From NCBI GenBank assembly GCA_050313995.1, contig JBNPMM010000001.1: 64,000 nt of DNA. The stretch is one strand, 5' to 3'. Below the pieces are notes generated by a model. The model was not told the DNA's origin, ran no database searches, and worked only from the letters and a program-made list of their open reading frames with translations. The translations under genes were made by a program, and so were the position numbers. Position 1 is the stretch's first letter. Every line of letters starts with the position of its first letter. This DNA comes from JAUMWX01 sp023394215 (lineage in GTDB: Bacteria > Bacillota > Clostridia > Tissierellales > Peptoniphilaceae). This document shows positions 1 to 8,383 of the stretch, piece by piece.

Positions 1-1
1 T

Positions 2-205
2 CCTCGTAAAGAAAAGAGTAATGGCTACTATATGAAATGCACTTGTAACAAGAGTTGCAACTATTATATTGTTAATCTCACTGTAACTTGCAAATCTCCA
101 AATAGTTCTGTAAAGTCTCAAACTCCAAAAAACAAGCAAGGAAAATACCGTATAAATCGGCGCAAATCTCAAAAACGCCTTAAAAAGCTCCGGCGGTATC
201 ATTGA
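2..205 (+). CDS. Partial open frame, cysteine- and lysine-rich C-terminus, unknown
   Basis: A reading frame is open from the left edge of the window and stops with TGA at 203-205, giving about 67 residues of a truncated protein. It has several Cys residues in its first half and a very basic tail. I do not recognise a family. The end of a gene or of a mobile-element protein is possible, but a chance open frame cannot be excluded because no start or codon context is visible. Confidence 0.25.
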   Translation, partial: PRKEKSNGYYMKCTCNKSCNYYIVNLTVTCKSPNSSVKSQTPKNKQGKYRINRRKSQKRLKKLRRYH

Positions 206-535
206 AAATCTCATATCAAATCTCAAAAATAGGGCTAAAAAATATGCCAGATTTACCGCCAAAATATCATATATAATTAAATAAAAACCTATTATTTTCC
301 AGTGCTTTATATTCTTTCTTCTATCTTTAATATTCATATTATTTGCTCTTCCAATCTTTCATGATATCAAATACTTCATTTACTTAATAAATAATACCAC
401 ACTCCCCTATTTTTATCTATTATTTATGGGCTATTATTTTCTACAAACTATTACTAATATTTTTAATTATATAGTATAATATAAAAATATTATATTATTA
501 TAAATATATTTTAAATTTTATTAAGGAGTATATCT
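206..535. other. AT-rich intergenic region upstream of gdhA
   Basis: About 330 bases without a convincing gene. The last part carries a TATAAT at 475-480 with only a weak -35 (TTACTA near 451), and the Shine-Dalgarno AAGGAG at 524-529 serves the glutamate dehydrogenase start. I see nothing else I can name. Confidence 0.5.
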
Positions 536-1789
536 ATGACAAATGTATTGGATGATGTAAAAAAACATATAAAAAATGCCTGTGACTTTTTGGGCTACGG
601 TTCTGATATAGCCGAAAACTTGAGTCAAGCTCAAAGACTTATAGAATTAAATTTGGCTGTTAAAATGGACGATGGGAGCTTAAAGACATTTAAGGCTTTC
701 AGATCTCAGCATAATAATGCATGCGGCCCCTACAAGGGAGGTATAAGATTTCATCAAAATGTAAGTCTTGATGAAGTCAAAGCCCTTTCCATATGGATGA
801 GTTTAAAATGCAATATCGCTCAACTTCCTTTCGGAGGAGGTAAAGGGGGTATAATAGTAAATCCCAAGGAACTTTCAACCGGTGAGCTTGAAAGATTAAC
901 CAGAGCCTTCTCCACCGCTCTTGCTCCTTTTATAGGTATAGATACCGATATACTTGCTCCCGATGTAAACACAAACGGACAAATAATGGCTTGGATTGTC
1001 GATCAATATTCAAAAGTAAAATCCGACAATCCTCTTGGTGCAGCGACAGGAAAACCTATAAATCTCGGTGGCTCTTTAGGGAGAAATGCAGCTACCGGTT
1101 TCGGAGTCTTCCAGGTAGCCAAAAATTTAATGGAAAAGAAAAACCTTGATCCTAAAAATTCTACAGCTGCAATTCAAGGCTTTGGCAATGTAGGCTCCTT
1201 TTCTGCAAAGTTTTTGGCAGACTACGGCGTAAAAATCATTGCAGTAGCAGGTCATATGGGCAAAGAAGAATTTGCAATTTACCAAAAAAACGGTATAGAT
1301 ATAGATAAACTTATTGAGTTTAGAAAAAACGAAAGCGACCTTAGAAAATTTGAAGATGTTGAAGTAATATCCATAAAAGACTTTTGGGCATTGGATACAC
1401 AAATACTTGTACCTGCCGCCTTGGAAAACTCCATAGATGAAAATACCGCTAAAACCATAAAGGCAAAAATCATTGTAGAGGGAGCAAACGGTCCAATCAG
1501 CTATGAAGCTGATAAAATTCTTCTTGATAAGGGCATAACCGTTGCACCGGATATCTTGGCAAACTCCGGCGGCGTAACAGTATCCTATTTTGAATGGCTT
1601 CAAAATAGAAGCGGGGAATATTGGACAGAAGAAGTCGTTACAAAAAGAGAAGCTGTGCAAATTGATAAGGCCTTCAACAGCCTTTGGAATTTTATGGAAA
1701 AAAATAATATTGCATCCATGAGACAAGCCGCATATATATACTCGATTCACAATATAGTGGAAACTATGAAAACCAGAGGCATAATTTAG
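536..1789 (+). CDS. gdhA: Glu/Leu/Phe/Val-type glutamate dehydrogenase
   Basis: Catalyses reversible oxidative deamination of glutamate to 2-oxoglutarate and ammonia in the cytoplasm, usually the entry step of glutamate fermentation in this group. At 417 residues it is full length for the hexameric 45-kDa class. The substrate lysines are visible in PYKGGIRFH (about 65-73) and LPFGGGKGG (97-105). The dinucleotide fold carries GFGNVG at about 215-220. Oddly, the segment after the second Rossmann strand reads AGHMGKEEF where relatives have an acidic SDS-type motif, so cofactor preference cannot be read from it. AAGGAG lies 7 bases before the ATG. The gene is monocistronic and ends in a strong hairpin shared with the convergent gene. 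Confidence 0.95.
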   Translation: MTNVLDDVKKHIKNACDFLGYGSDIAENLSQAQRLIELNLAVKMDDGSLKTFKAFRSQHNNACGPYKGGIRFHQNVSLDEVKALSIWMSLKCNIAQLPFGGGKGGIIVNPKELSTGELERLTRAFSTALAPFIGIDTDILAPDVNTNGQIMAWIVDQYSKVKSDNPLGAATGKPINLGGSLGRNAATGFGVFQVAKNLMEKKNLDPKNSTAAIQGFGNVGSFSAKFLADYGVKIIAVAGHMGKEEFAIYQKNGIDIDKLIEFRKNESDLRKFEDVEVISIKDFWALDTQILVPAALENSIDENTAKTIKAKIIVEGANGPISYEADKILLDKGITVAPDILANSGGVTVSYFEWLQNRSGEYWTEEVVTKREAVQIDKAFNSLWNFMEKNNIASMRQAAYIYSIHNIVETMKTRGII

Positions 1790-1796
1790 TAAATAT

Positions 1797-1862
1797 AAAA
1801 GGACAGGCCCTTAAAAATTCTAAAGTAAAATTTTAGAATAGCAAAGGTTTCCTGTCCTTTTT
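1797..1862. terminator. Bidirectional Rho-independent terminator
   Basis: Outer arms AAAGGACAGG and CCTGTCCTTT enclose an inner AT-rich hairpin (TTCTAAA/TTTAGAA), with a T-run on the + strand and an A-run giving U residues on the other. It lies between convergent gdhA and the aldehyde dehydrogenase and can serve both. Confidence 0.85.
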
Positions 1863-3269
1863 CTATTTAAGCATCAAGGTTTTTAACTCTATATACTCTT
1901 CCATTCCATACTTTCCGCCCTCTCTGCCGAGTCCTGACTGCTTAAAGCCTCCAAACGGAGAGCGATGATCTCTTCCCGCCTTATTGATTTGAATCTGTCC
2001 GGCTTGTATATCTTTAGCTACCCTTCTTGCTTCTTCCTCAGGTCCGTAAATCATACCATGCAAACCGTAAATTGAATCATTAGCTTTTTCTATAGCATCT
2101 TCTACATCATCATAGGTAATCACAACTAAAACCGGACCGAAGATTTCTTCTTGAGCAATTCTCGATTTGTTGTCTATATCGGTAAATACTACAGGCGGTA
2201 CAAAATAACCCCTATCACTTGGCAACTGACCTTGGAACAATAACCTGCCCTCTTTTTTACCCAATTCTATATAGGATACGACCTTATCATAGCTGGCCTT
2301 ACCCTTAAGGGGTCCAAAGTCATTTTGAGGGTCCCTCGGATCCCCATATCTATATTCACTCGCCACCTTTATTATAAGCTTTTCAATCTCCTCCTTATGT
2401 GCCTTAGGTATTAAAAGCCTTGTTTTTGAAGAACATGCCTGTCCAGCATTTGGAAAAACAGCATTTAAAGTCCCCATGACAGCAACTTCAAAATCAGCTC
2501 CTTCCAAAATAATCGAAGGACTCTTGCCTCCAAGCTCAAGAGAAAGTCTTTTAACGCTATCGATACCGAGCTTTGAAACCTCTATACCTCCTTTAGTGGA
2601 TCCGGTGAAGGATATCATATTTACATCGGGATGTTTGGCTAAAACATTGCCGACCTCAGCTCCTCTGCCAACTACCAATTGCAGGACACCCGCAGGCAAA
2701 CAAGCGTATTCTGCAGCCCTTGCAAAATAATAAGCCGTTAAAGGTGTATGCTGTGACGGTTTCAGTACCACGGTATTACCTAAAATAAGAGCCGGCATTA
2801 TTTTCTTGGCAATTTGCCCGTAAGGAAAATTCCAAGGGGTTAAACAGGCAACAAGTCCTACAGGTTCCTTATGAACCTCATATCCGTCTTCATATTCAAC
2901 ATAGGCCATATTCTTTGCAATTTCTATATAATCCTTCAACATAAGTGTATAGGCATCAACATGAACAGCCTTTGATACCTTCACAACAGCTCCCAACTCA
3001 TCAATAATAGTTTCATTGATTTCATCGGCATGCGCTTCAAGATATTCAACCATTTTCTCTATAAATCCTATACGATATGAAGGTTCCGCATTTCTCCACG
3101 CCCTTAAGGCCTTCTTTGCTCCGGCAACAGCTATATTTACATCTTCCTCATTCCCTGCCGGAAGCTCTGCAATAATCTCCTTTGTAGCAGGATTTTCCAC
3201 TTTAATAAGGTCTTTTGACTTGGATTTCTCCCATTTACCGTTCAAATAAAAATTTTCAATCTTAAGCAT
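1863..3269 (-). CDS. NAD(P)-dependent aldehyde dehydrogenase
   Basis: Oxidises an aldehyde to its acid. The 468-residue length and whole fold match the ALDH superfamily, with TPWNFP and its oxyanion Asn at about 147, FTGS at 221-224, general base Glu245 in ELGGKSP, and nucleophile Cys279 in NAGQACSS. The sequence is closest in feel to succinate-semialdehyde/aromatic aldehyde dehydrogenases, but the substrate cannot be assigned. It is the last gene of a minus-strand operon, starting 3 bases after the queH stop, so translation is probably coupled. Confidence 0.9.
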   Translation of the reverse strand: MLKIENFYLNGKWEKSKSKDLIKVENPATKEIIAELPAGNEEDVNIAVAGAKKALRAWRNAEPSYRIGFIEKMVEYLEAHADEINETIIDELGAVVKVSKAVHVDAYTLMLKDYIEIAKNMAYVEYEDGYEVHKEPVGLVACLTPWNFPYGQIAKKIMPALILGNTVVLKPSQHTPLTAYYFARAAEYACLPAGVLQLVVGRGAEVGNVLAKHPDVNMISFTGSTKGGIEVSKLGIDSVKRLSLELGGKSPSIILEGADFEVAVMGTLNAVFPNAGQACSSKTRLLIPKAHKEEIEKLIIKVASEYRYGDPRDPQNDFGPLKGKASYDKVVSYIELGKKEGRLLFQGQLPSDRGYFVPPVVFTDIDNKSRIAQEEIFGPVLVVITYDDVEDAIEKANDSIYGLHGMIYGPEEEARRVAKDIQAGQIQINKAGRDHRSPFGGFKQSGLGREGGKYGMEEYIELKTLMLK

Positions 3270-3272
3270 ATG

Positions 3273-3923
3273 CTACTCCCCTTCCCTCTCATTTCTTCTA
3301 TCTCTCATTTCATTTAAAGAAAACACACAACCGCAATAATCCTGCCTATACATATCAAATTCCTGAGTAAGTTCTACCGAACGCTTAAAACCTCCCTTTT
3401 TCTTGAAATCAGAAAAAAGATATTTTAACTCAAACTCATCGGCTATTTCTCTACCGATTTTATTTAAAAGCTGCGAATCCTTATGAGGACTTATGGATAG
3501 GGTCGTAGTAAAATAATCAAATCCATTCTTTTTAGCAAAATCCGCAGCTTCTCTGAGCCTTAAATCAAAGCATTTATGACATCTTAAGCCCCCCTCCGGA
3601 TCTCTTTCACACCCCTTTACCACATCATAATATTCTTTAGGCTCATACCTTGCTCCGGCAAAATGAACAGGATATTTTGTCTTCATCTTATCTATTAAAC
3701 ACTTTTGTTCCTCTTCCCTAAAATAAAACTCGGCTTCGGGATATATATTTGGATTATAGTAAAAAACCGTAATCTCAAAATAATTTGAAAGATAATCCAA
3801 TACATAAGTTGAACACGGTCCACAACATGAATGAAGAAGGAGCCTTGGCACCACATCTTCCTTTTCAACAAGTTTTAATATTTTATCAAGTTCCAGTTGG
3901 TAATTTATCTTTTCCATCATCAA
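3273..3923 (-). CDS. queH: Epoxyqueuosine reductase QueH
   Basis: Reduces epoxyqueuosine to queuosine in tRNA, the non-cobalamin alternative to QueG. The 216-residue protein (DUF208 family) shows the diagnostic adjacent cysteines in HSCCGPCS (Cys33, Cys34, Cys37), the CHKCFDLR motif in the middle and the CGC pair near the C-terminus, which together ligate the iron-sulfur cluster and metal of this family. It overlaps the upstream lipoprotein gene by 4 bases. The start is the first of three consecutive Met codons and any of them could be used. Confidence 0.92.
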   Translation of the reverse strand: MMMEKINYQLELDKILKLVEKEDVVPRLLLHSCCGPCSTYVLDYLSNYFEITVFYYNPNIYPEAEFYFREEEQKCLIDKMKTKYPVHFAGARYEPKEYYDVVKGCERDPEGGLRCHKCFDLRLREAADFAKKNGFDYFTTTLSISPHKDSQLLNKIGREIADEFELKYLFSDFKKKGGFKRSVELTQEFDMYRQDYCGCVFSLNEMRDRRNEREGE

Positions 3924-4552
3924 TGCTTTCCTTCATGACCCTCAACAGGGGTAAAACTTCCCTTCTTAACAGCTTCCTCATACTCATCGGGACTTATTAT
4001 ATACTCCTCTCCCTTGTACCAAACATGAATATGATCCTTATGCTTATAAATCTTTTCAAAAACTTGATCCTCCTTTTTTGCCTCATGCGTAAATTCAGTC
4101 GGTACATACTGATTACCGTCAGCTTTCAGGGCAGGATCTTCTTCCGTATAATATTCTCCGTTTTTAGTTATAACATGCCACACATTTCCATGTTTATGAT
4201 AAGAAATTATTTCACCGCTTTCACTTCCCACTCGCTCAAGTCTTGCCTTAAAAAGATTATTATCGGAAACTTTAAGCTCCTTATAGTCAACTTCATTAAT
4301 AAAATAAATCTTACCTAAGTAAGACATTTGCAGATGCCCACCGTATTTTGCAAACTCAACCTCAACCTTTTTTCCTTCTATATAAATGAATTCGTGATAT
4401 ATCCCGTCTTTTCTCTTCATAATATCAGGATTTCTGTAATCGTCCTGCTCTACTTTACTATTATCCGCCTCAAGACTTGATTCCTTCAAATTCCCCTTAC
4501 AGGCAACCAAGGTCAAAAGACTCATAATTATTAAAATATAAAATTTTTTCAT
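3920..4552 (-). CDS. Histidine-rich lipoprotein with HxxHxH motif
   Basis: A 210-residue exported lipoprotein: signal peptide with lipobox LVAC, Cys18 being the modified residue. The mature part contains imperfect repeats built around His and a following Gly-x-Tyr strand: residues near 50-60, 70-85, 118-134 (HKH...WH) and 170-185. The last contains HKDHIH at 171-176, the HxxHxH histidine triad known from streptococcal Pht surface proteins that bind zinc. Function is therefore inferred as surface metal binding. It is the first gene of the queH-aldehyde dehydrogenase operon, overlapping queH by 4 bases. Confidence 0.75.
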   Translation of the reverse strand: MKKFYILIIMSLLTLVACKGNLKESSLEADNSKVEQDDYRNPDIMKRKDGIYHEFIYIEGKKVEVEFAKYGGHLQMSYLGKIYFINEVDYKELKVSDNNLFKARLERVGSESGEIISYHKHGNVWHVITKNGEYYTEEDPALKADGNQYVPTEFTHEAKKEDQVFEKIYKHKDHIHVWYKGEEYIISPDEYEEAVKKGSFTPVEGHEGKH

Positions 4553-4628
4553 CCCGCCTCCTATATTTTATATAATACCTTAAATAAATATTAATAAACA
4601 ATATCAATTATATTTGAGTAATAAATTA

Positions 4629-4667
4629 AAAAGAAGTGCCGAATCTAAATCCCTGCACTTCAATTGA
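4629..4667 (-). terminator. Terminator downstream of HPr
   Basis: GAAGTGC and GCACTTC arms (4633-4639 and 4655-4661) with a T-run on the minus strand, just after the HPr stop codon. Confidence 0.75.
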
Positions 4668-4669
4668 AA

Positions 4670-4936
4670 TCAATATTCCGATAACTTGTTTTTTACCAAC
4701 TCAACCAAGGCTTTTACTGCTATTTCCTCATCTTCACCCTCGGCTTTTATGGTAATCTCCTGCCCTTTACCAGCACTCATACTTAAAACTCCCATAATCG
4801 ACTTTCCGTTATATGTACGCCCCTCTTTTATAACTTCTATATCTGAGCAATACTTTATAGCTTCTTGGATAAATAAGGATGCAGGTCTGGCATGTAAACC
4901 AATTTCATTGTTTACTCTAACACTTTCTTGATACAT
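4670..4936 (-). CDS. ptsH: HPr family phosphocarrier protein
   Basis: The 88-residue length is typical for HPr, the phosphocarrier of the sugar phosphotransferase system and, through Ser46, a carbon-catabolite co-effector. His15 sits in GLHARPAS and Ser46 in GKSIMGV, so both phosphorylation sites are present. The start is ATG 4936: a longer GTG frame would place the Shine-Dalgarno GAGAGGGG inside the coding region. It is monocistronic, far from any EI gene in this window, with a TATAAT on the minus strand at 4978-4983. Confidence 0.93.
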   Translation of the reverse strand: MYQESVRVNNEIGLHARPASLFIQEAIKYCSDIEVIKEGRTYNGKSIMGVLSMSAGKGQEITIKAEGEDEEIAVKALVELVKNKLSEY

Positions 4937-5093
4937 GATATAAACCCCTCTCACGTAATTTTCATTAATATATAAGGATTATAACATAAAAAAAACGAAG
5001 AGTAAATGGGAAATAGAGAAAAGGTTTACATTTGTTTATAAACTTTAATAAAATATCAAAGTTTCTTACGCCCTAAAAAATCCCTGTAAAATA

Positions 5094-5128
5094 AAAGAAA
5101 AGGGAGAAAGTGTCTACAACCTCTCCCT
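5094..5128 (-). terminator. Terminator downstream of ferritin
   Basis: AGGGAGA and TCTCCCT arms (5101-5107 and 5122-5128), followed on the minus strand by a T-rich run. Confidence 0.75.
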
Positions 5129-5159
5129 AAACTTACACATTACTTTTATAGGTCTTGAT

Positions 5160-5639
5160 TTATTGTCTTTGTCCTAAAAGTCCGTCTAATTTATATAAGC
5201 CTGCCCAGCTGTCTTTAACTCTTTCAATCTTTGTGATTATAGAATTAAAAGTCGCTTCTTCTTCAACTTGTTCGTCAATAAACTTTGACAAGAAATTTTG
5301 CACCGGTCTATTCTTTTCTTCCAAAGCCTGTTCATACAATTTTGTTATATTTTCAGTAACCACTTTTTCGTGAGCCAAAGCCTTTTCAAACACGTCCAAA
5401 ATAGAATCAAACTTTCCTGTTCCCGGATCCAAAGCTCTAAACTTTACGGAGTTGCCAAGATTTTGTAGCATATTCTTAAATTCTTCAGCATGCTCAACTT
5501 CTTCTGAAGCTTGTAATTCCATAAAATGTGCCATTCCGTCCATTTCCATATCCTTAAGAAAGGCAGCCATTGTTTTATAAATATAAGCTGACTCATATTC
5601 AAAATTCATTTGTTCATTCATTGCATCGTATAATTTCAT
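5160..5639 (-). CDS. ftn: Bacterial non-heme ferritin
   Basis: Iron-storage four-helix protein of 159 residues. Ferroxidase ligands are visible as Glu14/Glu17 in the first helix (EQMNFEYESAY), EEVEHAEE at 47-53 with Glu and His50, and a further Glu in the third helix (HEKVVTENI). This glutamate pattern suits ferritin and not the heme-binding bacterioferritin. A Shine-Dalgarno (AGGAGAAGA) precedes the ATG. It lies near HPr but has its own terminator, so it is probably transcribed alone or behind the Nudix gene. Confidence 0.93.
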   Translation of the reverse strand: MKLYDAMNEQMNFEYESAYIYKTMAAFLKDMEMDGMAHFMELQASEEVEHAEEFKNMLQNLGNSVKFRALDPGTGKFDSILDVFEKALAHEKVVTENITKLYEQALEEKNRPVQNFLSKFIDEQVEEEATFNSIITKIERVKDSWAGLYKLDGLLGQRQ

Positions 5640-5707
5640 TTTCTCTTCTCCTAATTAAATTTATTTATCTCTACGAACCATATATACCCACGAAAAAATC
5701 TTTTAAG

Positions 5708-6337
5708 CTAAAGTTTTATAATATCATTATAAATATTGATAAATTCCCTTGTGATTTTTGCAGTAAATCCCCAAATAACATAATCCTCATACCTATAAAA
5801 TATAATCTTTTCCTTAGGTCTTATAAACTTATAATCCTTACCGTTCGGTATAAGTTCATAGGGAAAGGATTCATTAAAATTCAAGGTGGAAGTTAGAGCA
5901 TATTCCATAGGATCTTCCTCTAAAAAGAACCTGAACGGAACAAGAAAAAGCTTCTCAACTTCATCAGGATTAGGATCTATGTCCCTAAAATTAATATCTT
6001 TAATTTTAATAACAAAACTCCTTATTCTCCTAAGGCCGTGAGCAACCAGATAGTTTGCCTCTCCCAAAAGTTCTATATTATTTAAGCCTATATTTAGTTC
6101 TTCGCAAGTTTCCCTAAGGGCAGCCTGAGCTGCATCTTCTCCGGCCTCAATCTTTCCTCCGGGAAATGAAACTTCATTAGGTTGATTTATATTTTTAGAT
6201 CTTAACTCAAAAATAAGCTTCCACTCTCCCTCATCCTCATCAAAATAAAGTGGAATAGCAACCGCATACTCATTTTTTACATCTACCGGCCTCGGTTCAT
6301 AAGTTTCCAAATAATCTTTAATTTGCTCTATATTCAT
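5708..6337 (-). CDS. Nudix hydrolase, CoA pyrophosphatase type
   Basis: Cleaves a nucleoside diphosphate linked to another moiety, probably CoA or a derivative. The Nudix box is intact (about residues 61-83): GKIEAGE followed by RETCEELNIG. It is preceded by a NEVSFPGG segment like the NuCoA signature of CoA-specific members. I place the start at ATG 6337 because GAAGG precedes it; an in-frame ATG at 6355 has no ribosome site. The gene follows the FabK-like gene closely on the same strand, suggesting one transcript. The exact substrate is inference. Confidence 0.85.
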   Translation of the reverse strand: MNIEQIKDYLETYEPRPVDVKNEYAVAIPLYFDEDEGEWKLIFELRSKNINQPNEVSFPGGKIEAGEDAAQAALRETCEELNIGLNNIELLGEANYLVAHGLRRIRSFVIKIKDINFRDIDPNPDEVEKLFLVPFRFFLEEDPMEYALTSTLNFNESFPYELIPNGKDYKFIRPKEKIIFYRYEDYVIWGFTAKITREFINIYNDIIKL

Positions 6338-6361
6338 AAAACCTTCTGACTTCATTATTTA

Positions 6362-7312
6362 TTAATAAAGAAAATCCTCTGATTTGCTAAGTTCTTTTTT
6401 TGCTTGACTATACTCATTAATCAATCTCTCAAAGATTTCCTCAACACTTTCTCTTCTATCGACATATCCCACGCTTATACCCGCCATCATAGAACCGGTT
6501 TGCCTGTCACCTTCATAAACAGCCCTTGACAAAGACCCTGTAACGACTTTTATAATTTCCTCTTCCGCTGCCCCTTCTCTTTCAAGTCTGTTATACTCCT
6601 TGGTCATTTCATTAGAAATCTGCCTTACCGGACTTCCCGCTTTTACCCCCGTAAGATCAGTTTCATATTCCTTAGCATCTATAACCGCATCCTTAAAAGC
6701 TTGATGAACTTCTGTTTCGTGAGCTGCTAAAAATCTTGTTCCAAGCTGAACGCCTGAAGCCCCCATTACCTGTGCTGCAAGTATCTGCCAACCGTTGGCA
6801 TAACCGCCTGCTGAAACAACCGGTATATTTACAGCATTAACACATGCCATAAGTCCTGCCATAGTGGTAATTTTGGATATATGTCCGCCTGATTCAAGTC
6901 CTTCCAATATAGCTCCGTCAGCTCCCAAGTCTTCAACCTTTTTAGCCATCTTGGAATTTCCTACAAGACAATAAACTGTAACTCCGGCATCCTTAAATCT
7001 CTTTACATAATTTGCAGGATTTCCGGCAGATATTGTCACAAAAGGAATCTTCTTATCCAAGGTAAATTGAATCTTCTCCTCTATATCCTTCTCATCTAAA
7101 ACTATATTAACACCGAAAAACTTATCCTTATTTATAAGCTTCTGAGCTATTTCAACTTCCTTCTTAAATTCATCAAAGGTAAAGCCGCCTGTTCCGACAA
7201 GTCCCAAACCTCCGGCATTAGACACCGCTGCAGCCAGCTTTCCTCTGGCTATTCTTGCCATACCTCCCTGAATAATCGGATATTTTATCCCTAAAATTTT
7301 TGCAATATTCAC
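6362..7312 (-). CDS. FabK-like flavoprotein (enoyl-ACP reductase II / nitronate monooxygenase family)
   Basis: FMN-dependent TIM-barrel enzyme of 316 residues. N-terminal KYPIIQGGMA, the glycine-rich AVSNAGGLGLVG, the central LEGLESGGHISK and VVSAGGYANG with QLGTRFLA are the family's FMN and catalytic segments. FabK reduces enoyl-ACP in fatty-acid elongation, while close relatives are nitronate monooxygenases. No other fab gene is near, so the FabK role is not supported by context here. It lies between traX and the Nudix gene in a minus-strand operon. Confidence 0.85.
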   Translation of the reverse strand: MNIAKILGIKYPIIQGGMARIARGKLAAAVSNAGGLGLVGTGGFTFDEFKKEVEIAQKLINKDKFFGVNIVLDEKDIEEKIQFTLDKKIPFVTISAGNPANYVKRFKDAGVTVYCLVGNSKMAKKVEDLGADGAILEGLESGGHISKITTMAGLMACVNAVNIPVVSAGGYANGWQILAAQVMGASGVQLGTRFLAAHETEVHQAFKDAVIDAKEYETDLTGVKAGSPVRQISNEMTKEYNRLEREGAAEEEIIKVVTGSLSRAVYEGDRQTGSMMAGISVGYVDRRESVEEIFERLINEYSQAKKELSKSEDFLY

Positions 7313-7345
7313 CCTTATTTCCTCCTGATTAAGTTTTAAATTATA

Positions 7346-8011
7346 TTAAATTATGTAACTTTTTATCAAATATAAAATTAATAAATGTCCCGGATAAAAA
7401 AGGTAATTTAAAATCTTTCTATCCCTTCCCTTTTTTCCCGAATAAAAAACAAAAAAGAAACTCACAATTTTGGAAAAGATTTCTCCATAAAAATCAAAAA
7501 GCCCAAAGAAAAACTCTCTCTTCTTATATACTTCGGCAAAATAAAAGCCGAAGACGAGTAAAATCCCCATAAAACCATAGTCAGCCTTTATCACACCTGA
7601 TAAGTAATAAAAAAATACCGGGTAAAAAATCTGTAAAAACTGATTATGACTGTTTTCAATTAAATATATCATAAGCAAGGCCTCAACAAAGGTAAAAAGT
7701 ACATTTTGATATGCCGGATGGAAAAAAGTTCCAAACAAAGCCAAATCAAAAATAACTTCCGTTAAAAAAGCTGCCACAGTAAGCCTAAAAAGATAAGCTT
7801 TAAAGTTTTTAGTTTGAAAATATCCCCTGCTTATAAAAAAAGCATAGATAGGAAATGCCAATCTTCCTATCAATCTCATTAATGTATAAATAAAAGTATG
7901 ACTTGAATTTCCTAAAAATATATAAGCTATATGGTCCATGAGCATGGTAAACATGGCAAGCCCCATCAAACAACTTTTATCATACCGTCCCTTTTGTTCA
8001 ATATTCTCCAT
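7346..8011 (-). CDS. TraX family membrane protein
   Basis: A polytopic membrane protein of 221 residues with about seven hydrophobic segments. The opening LMGLAMFTMLMDHIAYIF and the later GRLAFPIYAFFISRGYFQT segment are characteristic of the TraX family, which includes the F-pilin acetylase; most chromosomal members are uncharacterised. No conjugation genes are nearby, so the name is family membership only. It sits in an operon with the BofA-like gene upstream (18 bases apart) and the FabK-like gene downstream. Confidence 0.85.
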   Translation of the reverse strand: MENIEQKGRYDKSCLMGLAMFTMLMDHIAYIFLGNSSHTFIYTLMRLIGRLAFPIYAFFISRGYFQTKNFKAYLFRLTVAAFLTEVIFDLALFGTFFHPAYQNVLFTFVEALLMIYLIENSHNQFLQIFYPVFFYYLSGVIKADYGFMGILLVFGFYFAEVYKKREFFFGLFDFYGEIFSKIVSFFFVFYSGKKGRDRKILNYLFYPGHLLILYLIKSYII

Positions 8012-8029
8012 ATCAATAAGGCTATAAAA

Positions 8030-8272
8030 CTATTTTAACAAAAGTAAAACAACTATACCGGGTACTCCAAAAAATCCTGCTACCAAGGCATTGATTGTAT
8101 TTATTTCAAGAGTTAAGCCGAAAGCACCGCCCACAAAATTAAATACATATAAAAGGACAAGCCCTAAAATACCGTTAACTACAAGCTTTAAAATAATCGC
8201 TGTCGATAGCGCCAATAATTTAAGTAATAAAAATAAAACAAATACACCTAAAATCCCAAATATTATAGTCAT
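8030..8272 (-). CDS. BofA-like small membrane protein (pro-sigma-K processing inhibitor family)
   Basis: An 80-residue, two-segment membrane protein with the family's NGILGLVLLYVFNFVGG and NALVAGFFGVPGIVVLLLL pattern. In Bacillus BofA restrains the SpoIVFB protease during sporulation. This lineage is usually non-sporulating and no sporulation gene is present in the window, so a different role is likely. AGGAGG precedes the ATG. It is the first gene of the minus-strand run that continues with traX, and it diverges from the thioesterase gene. Confidence 0.85.
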   Translation of the reverse strand: MTIIFGILGVFVLFLLLKLLALSTAIILKLVVNGILGLVLLYVFNFVGGAFGLTLEINTINALVAGFFGVPGIVVLLLLK

Positions 8273-8327
8273 AATTTACCTCCTATGAATTAAATTTACC
8301 CCTAATCGGGGATAATCAAACCTCATT

Positions 8328-8355
8328 TTGAATTTGATACATTTTATTATATAAT
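8328..8355 (+). promoter_or_regulatory. Sigma-70-type promoter for the thioesterase operon
   Basis: TTGAAT at 8328-8333 and TATAAT at 8350-8355 with a 16-base spacer, followed by AGGAGG before the ATG at 8384. Confidence 0.65.
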
Positions 8356-8383
8356 TTATTTGTTAATAATAATAGGAGGCTAA

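Noticed and set aside
1127..1750. 207-codon open frame on the minus strand inside gdhA
   Set aside because: Antisense shadow of gdhA: Cys/Phe/Tyr-rich composition, no ribosome site, and the + strand frame has clear enzyme motifs.
3785..4318. 177-codon + strand frame opposite queH and the lipoprotein gene
   Set aside because: Overlaps two real genes on the other strand, has no plausible start and no protein-like composition.
7346..8011. TraX as evidence of a conjugative element
   Set aside because: No relaxase, coupling protein or integrase lies in the window; chromosomal TraX homologues are common.
8030..8272. BofA gene as evidence of sporulation
   Set aside because: No sporulation gene is near, and BofA-like proteins also occur in non-sporulating Firmicutes.
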